DNA of 8,097 nucleotides from contig JBASNZ010000094.1 of assembly GCA_049657775.1 (NCBI GenBank), positions 1 through 8,097 of the forward strand, written 5' to 3'. Of this stretch, positions 1-6,129 are shown in pieces; the stretch's first letter is position 1; each line of letters starts with the position of its first letter. A program made the translations under genes and the position numbers. Below the pieces are notes generated by a model, which saw only the letters and a list, made by a program, of their open reading frames with translations, was not told where the DNA came from and made no database searches. The stretch is from JBASNZ01 sp049657775. GTDB lineage: Bacteria > Actinomycetota > Coriobacteriia > Anaerosomatales > Anaerosomataceae.

Positions 1-1
1 T

Positions 2-184
2 TGGATTGTTTCTGCGTTCCGATTCGCCGTCGAGCGCGCGACCGGCGAGCGCCGGGACGAGCTCGCGCCTTATCTCGGGCGCGCTTTCGACGCGCTCGAC
101 ACACGGCGTGCGGCCGCCACCCATGACGCCGTTTCGCCCGGTCCCTCGACCCGCGAGCCCGCCCCGGCGCTCGCCGTGGCCTGA
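2..184 (+). CDS. C-terminal end of an unrecognised protein (5' truncated)
   Basis: Frame 2 is open from the window edge to a TGA at 182-184, giving the last 60 residues of a protein whose start lies outside the window. The first ~40 residues look like an amphipathic helical region rich in charged residues and Ala (including RRDELAPYLGRAFDAL). The last ~20 are rich in Pro, Ala and Ser and end in ALAVA, like a disordered tail. I recognise no family. The stop is 12 bases before the ATG of the vWA gene, whose ribosome binding site fills the gap, so the two are probably co-transcribed. The competing frame, with an ATG at 6, runs through the start of the vWA gene and has unnatural Arg/Ser/Pro composition, so I preferred frame 2. 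Confidence in the frame is moderate; the function is unknown. Confidence 0.6.
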   Translation, partial: WIVSAFRFAVERATGERRDELAPYLGRAFDALDTRRAAATHDAVSPGPSTREPAPALAVA

Positions 185-185
185 C

Positions 186-191
186 GGGAGG
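186..191 (+). promoter_or_regulatory. Ribosome binding site of the vWA gene
   Basis: GGGAGG lies 5 bases before the ATG at 197 and immediately after the upstream stop codon at 182-184. It supports this start and close coupling to the upstream gene. Confidence 0.75.
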
Positions 192-196
192 CCATC

Positions 197-2218
197 ATGC
201 GTAAGCCGCACATCACTCCCCGCACCTTGCGGATCGGCGTCAGGATCGGCGCCGGAGCGCTCTTGACGTTGGCTGGCATCGCAGCCCTGGGCCTGGGTCT
301 CCGGCCCGCCCCTGCAGCGGCACCACCCCCCGCGCCCGCACCCGCTGTGGCGACCGACGTGACCCGTATCATGCCCGCCCCGCTCATGATCGCTCTGCTG
401 ATTGACGCGTCTGGAAGCATGGCTGACTCAGACCCGAGCGGCATGCGTTACGAAGCGGCCAGCCAGTGGGTTTCCGCTGTCGCGGCGGCACGCCCCTACC
501 CGATGAGGAGCGAGGTTCTCCCGATCTACTTCGGGACTTCGTCGGTTCAGGGGGGCACCATCGAGATCGGCCAGGATGCCGGCCACGCCGTGGGATTCGG
601 GTCTTACCTCGGCGACACCAACTTCGAAGCGGCCGTACGTAGCGCCATCCCACACGTGCGCACGTTCCGCAGTACTGGCACAGGACTCTCGGGTCGTGCA
701 GTGGTGGCGATTCTGACCGACGGGACTCCTGACCTGCCGGGGTCGTCGGCCTCGTCTCTCTGGCCGGGAATCGAGAGCGCAGTCGCAGACATGAAGGCGG
801 TCGGCGGTGAGGTGTACCTGCTTGGATTCTCCGAGGATTCGCAGGAGTGGAGGCAGGCCGCCGACCGCTGGCGCACGATCCTCGGGGAGGATCATGTGCT
901 TCTGGCCAGCGATGCCTCAGGCCTGAATGGTCTCTACGCCGAACTTGCCAAGACGGCCCTTGACCTGGGCGTTGTCACCGGCAGCGAGATCTTGCCGGGG
1001 GAGGGCGCTGTTGTCGAGGCCGGCCCATACACGGAGCAGTTGGTCGCGCAGGTCACTGCGGTCGAGGCGGGGGCGACGTTCTCCGCACGCTCGAGTGCTG
1101 AGTCGTCGTCGACCCCCATGACGCTCTCGTGCGCTGGTGAGCAGGTCACCATGCGCTACCCTGCGGACCGCGATACTGCACTCGAGATCACCAATACGGG
1201 AGACAGCCCGCTCATGGTGGCGTTGTCCCCCCAGACCGTTGTGCTGACACCGTCATCCCCGCTTGTTCCCTGTGTCGGGGCCCCTATCGAGGGCATCCTC
1301 GTCGACCTGCGCGATGGGCGCGGTGGCGCGATCAGCTCCGTCGCGTCCGACCCGCTCTCCGTGAAGGCGACACTCACGTGGTCGGGGGAAACCGGCGCGG
1401 CGCAGACTATCCCGTTGCAGATCAGGCCGCTCACAGAAGGCCGCTACGAGGCGCGGGCTGCCGACGCTCTCTGGCCCGAGGGGCAGGTCCGCATGACCGT
1501 GCTCACGCGTTCTGTCTCCGGCATCGTGGGCCGTGCCGACTACTCGATCGAACCCACGACGGCCCCCTGGCCGAGCCTGGGGCGGCCGGGTGACCTTTAC
1601 GCCCTTAAGGACGCCAACAGCGTCGAGATCGCTGTCGCCCTCGCTTCGCCGAAGGCCAGCGCAAGCAGCACGGGCGTAGCACCGTCGGTCTCCGCAGAGG
1701 TCCTTCGACCCGACGGATCCACCTCGGCGGCCATGTGGCTGACGCCCGATAGCCACGGCGAGTTCACCGGCACGCTTCCCGGCGCCGACAAGGACGCGAT
1801 CGTGCGCCTGACCATCGTCGGCAACGACGGCGCCGTGCTCTCCGCGCGTGACCTGCCGATGCGGCTGCGCAAGACGCCGTGGCAGACGTTCCTCAGTGAG
1901 AGCCTGCGCTACGGCACTGTCGCAGCGCTCGCGATTCTGGTGCTGTGCACCGCAATCGCGGTCTGGTTGCTGGTGAAACCACCGCTTGCTGGTTCGCTCG
2001 TCGTGAAGGGCGGGCCTCGTCCTCAGCGCTTCAACGTCGGCGGTCAGCGCCTTGCCCGCATCACCGTCGAAGGCTCGTCGCGCACGGAGCCCTGGCTGGT
2101 GCTTCCGGCCACGCGGGCGTCCGTGCGCGTACTCAAGTTCGGCCTGATCCCGTCGTCAGCGCTCCTTCGCCGCGGGATCGACCATCCGTTCCGGGGCCGC
2201 TCCTTGCGGCTTACCTAA
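197..2218 (+). CDS. Membrane-anchored von Willebrand factor A domain protein
   Basis: A 673-residue protein. A hydrophobic anchor spans about residues 13-35, followed by a Pro/Ala-rich linker (36-52). A vWA domain occupies about 60-257 with all MIDAS elements: DASGS (D70, S72, S74), T141 in GDTNF, and D175 in LTDGTPD. This should bind a divalent metal and mediate metal-dependent protein contacts. Residues ~260-570 are beta-rich and look like Ig-type repeats; C312 and C359 are the only cysteines in the predicted extracytoplasmic part and could form a disulfide. A second membrane segment lies at about 572-593, followed by an ~80-residue basic tail. The likely topology is N-in, vWA outside, tail in the cytoplasm. 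The ATG at 197 has a good ribosome binding site. vWA proteins are known partners of the large tubulin-like family in predicted membrane-remodelling operons, and such a gene follows after 12 bases. The domain call is firm; the tail's role and the Ig-like description are inferred. Confidence 0.93.
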   Translation: MRKPHITPRTLRIGVRIGAGALLTLAGIAALGLGLRPAPAAAPPPAPAPAVATDVTRIMPAPLMIALLIDASGSMADSDPSGMRYEAASQWVSAVAAARPYPMRSEVLPIYFGTSSVQGGTIEIGQDAGHAVGFGSYLGDTNFEAAVRSAIPHVRTFRSTGTGLSGRAVVAILTDGTPDLPGSSASSLWPGIESAVADMKAVGGEVYLLGFSEDSQEWRQAADRWRTILGEDHVLLASDASGLNGLYAELAKTALDLGVVTGSEILPGEGAVVEAGPYTEQLVAQVTAVEAGATFSARSSAESSSTPMTLSCAGEQVTMRYPADRDTALEITNTGDSPLMVALSPQTVVLTPSSPLVPCVGAPIEGILVDLRDGRGGAISSVASDPLSVKATLTWSGETGAAQTIPLQIRPLTEGRYEARAADALWPEGQVRMTVLTRSVSGIVGRADYSIEPTTAPWPSLGRPGDLYALKDANSVEIAVALASPKASASSTGVAPSVSAEVLRPDGSTSAAMWLTPDSHGEFTGTLPGADKDAIVRLTIVGNDGAVLSARDLPMRLRKTPWQTFLSESLRYGTVAALAILVLCTAIAVWLLVKPPLAGSLVVKGGPRPQRFNVGGQRLARITVEGSSRTEPWLVLPATRASVRVLKFGLIPSSALLRRGIDHPFRGRSLRLT

Positions 2219-2223
2219 GGAGG
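2217..2223 (+). promoter_or_regulatory. Consensus ribosome binding site overlapping the upstream stop codon
   Basis: AAGGAGG shares its first two bases with the TAA (2216-2218) of the vWA gene and sits 7 bases before the ATG at 2231. The second in-frame ATG, at 2237, would be 13 bases away, so 2231 is the better start. The arrangement suggests translational coupling and strong translation of the tubulin-like gene. Confidence 0.85.
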
Positions 2224-2230
2224 CACTGAC

Positions 2231-5200
2231 ATGCAGATGAACGTAGTCGCAATCGCGGTGGGTGGCATCGGTGAAGGCATCATCGTTCACCAGAAGCAGG
2301 CGGAGCAGATGGACGCGTTCGCCGCGGCTACCATCGCGGGCATCACGCCCGGCACTGAGAAGCTCCTGGTCAGCTCGCCGCTGGCCGAGCGCCACTACGC
2401 CGATCCCATGAACGAGGTGTCGGTGAACACGGCGGCAGGGTCGCCCGAGTTCACGCCACTCGGCACCGACATCCAGACCGTTCTGGACAGCATCCGCCGC
2501 GGTGACTGCACCGCCGTGCTCCGGTACTGGTTTACCAGTGACGTCGCGGATGCGCTCCCCGAGCGCGTAAACGAGGTTCTCATGGGCACCGGCAAGCAGG
2601 CCGTGCTCGCCAAGACCGCTGCGGACCTCGAAGCGACGCGCATCATCGGGGAGATTCGGAAGGCCATCCGTCGCGCTCGCAGCGCCGCCAGCCATACCGT
2701 GGTCGCCGTGATGTTCGGCGCCGGCAGCGGCGGCACGGGCACGGGCGCCGGCCTCGAGGTGCTCCGGGCAGTACGCATCATCGCCGACAACCTCAAGGAA
2801 ATCACCGTGGTGCTCATCCCGGTACTCGGGGCTCGTGGCTGTGAGCTGCTGCAGGACTCTCAGATCGAGGTGAACGCACTCTACGCGCGCACCGCAGGCG
2901 TCTACTTCGCGACGTGCGCTGCGCAGGCCGGGCCGCATGCGGTCCCATACTCCCTCAGCGATAACGTGGTGGTGACCGCTCAGACCCTCGCGGATATTGT
3001 CTGGGTCGTCGAGGGCGATGTGGGGGACTCGGGGGCGCCCAAGCGCACGCCGATGTATGGGCTCGCCAAGGCGGCACAGGGAATCCTGGAGGCGGTCAAC
3101 AGCGAGGCTGGAGCGCTTGGCGGTGCTTTCGCGAACTGGCGCCAGATCGCAGGCCAGGCGGAACCCTCGTCACGCATCGGATCGGCGGGAGCGTCCAGCA
3201 TCCGCGTCGACGGCCTTCACCTGCACTCTCAGGCGACGCTGCTCCGCTGCGTCGAGTTCTACGACCGCATGCTCGCTCGCCCTGCGGGGGCCGTCAATGC
3301 GGGGCTCAACGAGGCTTCGCAACTGCTGGCCGGGTTCCCTGCGGCAACCCTCGTGCGCGCCCACGCCGCCGGGGAGCAGATAGCCTGGCAGCCGCCTGAC
3401 GGCAGCGGCGTTCGGACGATGGCGGGACTGGCCGAACACCTGACAGAGCATGACGGAGGGGCCGGGCCGTTCCCGTGCTCTCCGAACCACGATGTGAAGC
3501 ACCTGCCCGACGAGGTCAACACGGCGCGCATCAGCAACCTTGCGCTCGTCAGCAACAAGACCGTCGTGACCAACTCAGACGCGATCACGGCGGAGTACAT
3601 GGGCGACGCCCGCGTCCAGCGCGGTCGCGAGGATGCCTGGACGGTGGCGGGATGGTTGGCGGCAGAACGCTCGCGTGTAGCGGCGGAGTTCGACGCTCTG
3701 ATCGAGTCTCACATGCTTCAGGGCAGTATCGATCCGAACACGGGGCGTGCCCGCACTATCGGGCAGACGGAGGGCCAGCTCAGGGACATGTACGACCTGC
3801 TGGCGACGCTGTTCGACCGCATCACCGCCTTCCGTTCTGCCGCCCAGAGGCACCTCGACGCAGCTTCGCCGCTCATCGAGCGCCGCGCTTCAGCGCACGA
3901 AGCGTCGCGCAGCGAACTGCTTGATTCCCCCAAGTCGGGGAGCTTGCAGCGGCAGCATCTGCAGGTGGCCCAAGACGACCTCGACGTGCGTGTCTGGCAG
4001 GCCGAGATGAAGGCGTGGATCGACATCGCGTCTGACTGGCGTGATTGCGTGAAGTCGTGGCTGGACGAAGTCGGCGAGGGTGCTGGGGGCTGGTGCAGCT
4101 ACCTCCAGATGCTCCGCGAAGACGTGCGCGCACAAAGCGACAACCTCTTGGCCAACCGTCGCGCGCTTGCGTGCGCCTCCAACCATATCTACGTGCCGCA
4201 AATCGGGGAGGCTGGCGAGGACGCTTTGCACCAGGAGCTGTCCCACAACCCCGGCTATCTCGACCAGCTGTTCAACAACCTGAGACTGGTGTGGAGCCTC
4301 GACAAGGAGCGCAGGCCGAGGCTCATGCTCGAGGGCCTCGAACCCGCCCCGTCTCGCGAGCGCGAGTCGGTCGTGCAGCACCTGCGCGAACTGGGTTCGT
4401 CGACGCTTTCGGAGTACAAGGTCACCAACCATGTCCCTGCGGACGTGATCCACTACGTCGGACGGGTTCTGAAGCGCTCCTACCAGAGCTTGTCGGTGTG
4501 GGATGGACTGGCCTTCGACTACAACCACATAGAGATACCCGCGGCCGACCGCGAGTCCCGCACTCCGCACATCGGCCAGTGGACGAACGGCGTGATCGAC
4601 GACTTCCTGCGTGGTTCCGCTCCCGAACTGGTACTTACCGGCACGGGCGCAGGCGATGCGTACCTCGAGAAGGTGGTATGGGGCCCGATGGCGCTCACGG
4701 GGATCCACCCTAGCGCCGCGAAGATCGCCGCGGCAGCGCGCAGCGTGCTCGGCGACGGGGCGTTCGCCGTGGTGGACACGCCCGCCAGTACCACGGTGCT
4801 GCGCGCCTTCCAGTGCGCTCTCAGGATCAAGTACGACCGCATCGCACTCTACGAGCCCATGGTAGCCGCTCTCAAAGCCGTTCCCGCAGCCGAACTGGGC
4901 CTGTACGCACCGGAGATGGCAGTCCGGCGCTCCGAGACGCTGCGGCGAGTACTGGAGGATGCTGGTATCAAGAGGGAGCCGTGGACGTTCGGTCCCGCCG
5001 CGATGACGCTGACAGCCGACTCGGACGGTACCGACGGTAGCCTGCGCCGCGCCTCTCTGGGCCGGGCGCTCGACCTGTTCGACCCCCTGCCCGGACGGGT
5101 TGCGGATGCCGATCACATCGGCATCGTCGTCGACAACCGCAAGACCATCGATCTCGGCCCGGGTGAGCCGCTCGCCATCATCGAAGCGCTGCGCAGCAAG

Positions 5201-5611
5201 GCGAACGCGAAGGCGGTCGCGGAACTCGACGCTCGCATCGAGGACTACATCGCGGACTTCCGCCGGGAAGACGGTGTACTCGATCCTGCACTCGCCGAGC
5301 AGTTGGCCGATATCGCAGCGGACTGGGCGCACGACAACACCACCGGGACCGAGGACGAGCAGGACGTCCACCTGCTCATGATCGCTGAGCTCCTGGACCT
5401 TTCGGAGGCGTTCGCCAAGAAGTCCGGCCGCGGTGACGGCGCGCCGCCCTCCTCCGGCCGTCAGCGTGGGGGCCGGCGCTCCGCGCACATCACCCGCGCC
5501 GCCTCGCGCGAGATGGTTACCACCCCGGTCGCCATCAGCTCCCAGGCGGAGGCCGCCCCGCGGCCGGTCTCCTGGGCCGGCACAGAGTCCGACGTCTCTG
5601 CGGCCATTTAG
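2231..5611 (+). CDS. Large tubulin/FtsZ-like GTPase (Tubulin_2 type)
   Basis: A 1126-residue protein, predicted cytoplasmic (no signal or membrane segment). The N-terminal ~350 residues carry tubulin-superfamily landmarks: a first nucleotide loop AVGGIGEG (9-16), a GTGKQ segment (119-123), and the glycine-rich phosphate loop SGGTGTG (166-172), which matches the tubulin/FtsZ signature. EVNALYAR places N215 where the guanine-contacting Asn of helix H7 sits in tubulins. I could not locate a convincing T7-loop catalytic acid, so GTP binding is better supported than hydrolysis or polymerisation. Residues ~475-650 are long charged helices, possibly coiled coil. About 650-1060 is a mixed region I do not recognise. 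Residues 1063-1126 form a basic, Ser/Pro/Ala-rich disordered tail. The length suits large bacterial tubulin-like proteins and is about three times FtsZ. The gene is tightly coupled to the vWA gene. Known: this family was predicted to act in membrane remodelling with vWA proteins. Inferred: the same role here. Confidence 0.88.
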   Translation: MQMNVVAIAVGGIGEGIIVHQKQAEQMDAFAAATIAGITPGTEKLLVSSPLAERHYADPMNEVSVNTAAGSPEFTPLGTDIQTVLDSIRRGDCTAVLRYWFTSDVADALPERVNEVLMGTGKQAVLAKTAADLEATRIIGEIRKAIRRARSAASHTVVAVMFGAGSGGTGTGAGLEVLRAVRIIADNLKEITVVLIPVLGARGCELLQDSQIEVNALYARTAGVYFATCAAQAGPHAVPYSLSDNVVVTAQTLADIVWVVEGDVGDSGAPKRTPMYGLAKAAQGILEAVNSEAGALGGAFANWRQIAGQAEPSSRIGSAGASSIRVDGLHLHSQATLLRCVEFYDRMLARPAGAVNAGLNEASQLLAGFPAATLVRAHAAGEQIAWQPPDGSGVRTMAGLAEHLTEHDGGAGPFPCSPNHDVKHLPDEVNTARISNLALVSNKTVVTNSDAITAEYMGDARVQRGREDAWTVAGWLAAERSRVAAEFDALIESHMLQGSIDPNTGRARTIGQTEGQLRDMYDLLATLFDRITAFRSAAQRHLDAASPLIERRASAHEASRSELLDSPKSGSLQRQHLQVAQDDLDVRVWQAEMKAWIDIASDWRDCVKSWLDEVGEGAGGWCSYLQMLREDVRAQSDNLLANRRALACASNHIYVPQIGEAGEDALHQELSHNPGYLDQLFNNLRLVWSLDKERRPRLMLEGLEPAPSRERESVVQHLRELGSSTLSEYKVTNHVPADVIHYVGRVLKRSYQSLSVWDGLAFDYNHIEIPAADRESRTPHIGQWTNGVIDDFLRGSAPELVLTGTGAGDAYLEKVVWGPMALTGIHPSAAKIAAAARSVLGDGAFAVVDTPASTTVLRAFQCALRIKYDRIALYEPMVAALKAVPAAELGLYAPEMAVRRSETLRRVLEDAGIKREPWTFGPAAMTLTADSDGTDGSLRRASLGRALDLFDPLPGRVADADHIGIVVDNRKTIDLGPGEPLAIIEALRSKANAKAVAELDARIEDYIADFRREDGVLDPALAEQLADIAADWAHDNTTGTEDEQDVHLLMIAELLDLSEAFAKKSGRGDGAPPSSGRQRGGRRSAHITRAASREMVTTPVAISSQAEAAPRPVSWAGTESDVSAAI

Positions 5612-5643
5612 CCAGACAGTCCCACACCCCTGCGATCTGCACG

Positions 5644-5651
5644 AAGGGAGG
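5644..5651 (+). promoter_or_regulatory. Ribosome binding site that decides the zinc-ribbon start
   Basis: AAGGGAGG ends directly against an in-frame ATG at 5652, which leaves no spacing for initiation there, and lies 9 bases before the in-frame ATG at 5661. The latter gives a protein beginning MKCPNC, the usual compact start for such zinc ribbons. Confidence 0.75.
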
Positions 5652-5660
5652 ATGAGCCCC

Positions 5661-5774
5661 ATGAAGTGCCCGAACTGCGGAAGCACCCACACCGTGCGAA
5701 TCGGTGTCACGGTCGACGAGTCAAGCACTCCGGCGTACGAGTGCCAGGACTGCGGCCACAGGTTCAGCAAGTAG
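5661..5774 (+). CDS. 37-residue zinc-ribbon protein
   Basis: A very small protein made of almost nothing but one zinc ribbon. C3 and C6 (CPNC) and C28 and C31 (CQDC) are two CxxC knuckles separated by a beta-hairpin-like stretch, with a CGHRF ending typical of treble-clef or rubredoxin-like knuckles. It should bind one zinc ion; whether it contacts nucleic acid or protein cannot be told. The start at 5661 was chosen over 5652 because of spacing to the AAGGGAGG site. It begins 49 bases after the tubulin-like gene, in the same direction, and is followed by a strong hairpin. Similar ribbons occur at the N-termini of some transposase subunits and in many small regulatory proteins, but no transposase is present here. 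The fold is confident; the function is unknown. Confidence 0.8.
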   Translation: MKCPNCGSTHTVRIGVTVDESSTPAYECQDCGHRFSK

Positions 5775-5789
5775 CTTTCACACACCCGC

Positions 5790-5818
5790 GGGGCGCCCGG
5801 CATCGGGCCGGGTGCCCC
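5790..5818 (+). terminator. Strong GC hairpin without a T-tract (attenuator, processing site or stability element)
   Basis: Positions 5790-5801 pair with 5807-5818 as a 12-bp stem with a single G-T wobble (5795/5813) around the 5-base loop ATCGG. No run of T follows, so it is not a classical intrinsic terminator. It lies 15 bases after the zinc-ribbon stop and ends 7 bases before the next ribosome binding site. It may attenuate transcription, protect the upstream mRNA end or set the ratio of upstream to downstream products. The structure is plain from the sequence; the role is inferred. Confidence 0.65.
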
Positions 5819-5825
5819 ATACCAG

Positions 5826-5832
5826 AAGGAGG
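5826..5832 (+). promoter_or_regulatory. Consensus ribosome binding site of the 49-residue gene
   Basis: AAGGAGG lies 8 bases before the ATG at 5841. It is among the strongest sites in the window and is the main argument that the short frame after it is a real gene. A GTG at 5836 is too close and out of frame. Confidence 0.8.
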
Positions 5833-5840
5833 CACGTGAG

Positions 5841-5990
5841 ATGGGCGGAACGGCGAGTCAGGACGCAGCGGCGCAACGCATCAAGGAAGCGATCGAGCGC
5901 CGCAAGCTTGAGGAGCGCAGCCGTCACGCGGCCGAGGCAGGCCGCAAGGCAGAGATGAAGGACTACGTGAAGTCGATCTTCAAGAAGTAG
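5841..5990 (+). CDS. 49-residue charged helical small protein
   Basis: A short gene with a consensus ribosome binding site and a TAG at 5988-5990. By my count the protein has 13 Lys/Arg and 8 Asp/Glu (net about +5), no cysteines, and no Pro or other strong helix breaker after about residue 8. It is therefore probably one long helix, with an amphipathic C-terminus (MKDYVKSIFKK) that could bind a membrane surface, an acidic protein patch or nucleic acid. No family is recognised. It sits between the zinc-ribbon gene and the Clp-like ATPase gene, flanked by strong hairpins on both sides, which suggests separate control of its level. A possible role is as an adaptor or regulator for the tubulin-like or AAA+ protein; this is inference only. 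An alternative is a chance frame, made less likely by the binding site and the protein-like composition. Confidence 0.7.
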   Translation: MGGTASQDAAAQRIKEAIERRKLEERSRHAAEAGRKAEMKDYVKSIFKK

Positions 5991-6018
5991 GCACTCCCGC
6001 GCGTGCCTGTCGCACGAG

Positions 6019-6056
6019 CGTCGGTGGGGCGTCGAGGAAGGCACGCCCCACCGACG
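6019..6056 (+). terminator. Perfect 14-bp GC hairpin without a T-tract
   Basis: Positions 6019-6032 and 6043-6056 are exact reverse complements (14 bp) around a 10-base loop, CGAGGAAGGC. No T-tract follows. It begins 28 bases after the 49-residue gene and lies 73 bases before the Clp-like ATPase start. It could be a factor-dependent terminator, an attenuator or an mRNA stability element. The loop exposes AGGAAGG, the same core as the ribosome binding site of the downstream gene. Confidence 0.7.
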
Positions 6057-6113
6057 GCGGGAGGTGCGTACCGGACGGCGGCCGCGAGTTCTCCGGCCCC
6101 GTCTTCGTACCCG

Positions 6114-6121
6114 AGGAAGGA
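6114..6121 (+). promoter_or_regulatory. Ribosome binding site of the Clp-like ATPase gene
   Basis: AGGAAGGA lies 8 bases before the ATG at 6130 and fixes that start. The frame stays open upstream to a GTG at 6064, but that extension would be a 22-residue stretch made almost only of Arg, Pro, Thr, Leu, Gly and Val, running from beside the hairpin, and is not credible as protein. Confidence 0.75.
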
Positions 6122-6129
6122 CACGCACG

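Noticed and set aside
2156..2938. 260-codon open frame on the - strand
   Set aside because: It is antisense to the vWA/tubulin-like junction and to the GTPase signature, with His/Arg/Val-rich shadow composition and no family features.
2231..5611. Canonical FtsZ cell-division protein
   Set aside because: It is about three times too long, lacks the typical FtsZ tail and T7 motifs, and is not in a division and cell-wall gene context.
5652..5660. Alternative ATG at 5652 for the zinc-ribbon gene
   Set aside because: It directly abuts the ribosome binding site with no spacer; the in-frame ATG at 5661 has normal spacing.
5661..5774. Remnant of an IS transposase (InsA-like zinc ribbon)
   Set aside because: No second transposase frame, terminal inverted repeats or target duplication are visible; the gene is intact and has its own ribosome binding site.
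3890..5803. Long (637-codon) open frame on the - strand opposite the tubulin-like gene
   Set aside because: It is the mirror of a GC-rich coding frame with few chances for stops. It has no recognisable motifs or plausible ribosome binding site and runs antisense to a gene with clear tubulin motifs.
5790..5818. Classical intrinsic terminator ending the operon
   Set aside because: No T-run follows the stem, and a co-directional gene with a consensus ribosome binding site begins 22 bases later, so an operon end is not supported.
6064..6129. N-terminal extension of the Clp-like ATPase from a GTG at 6064
   Set aside because: The 22 added residues are low-complexity Arg/Thr/Pro sequence, and the well-spaced AGGAAGGA supports the ATG at 6130.
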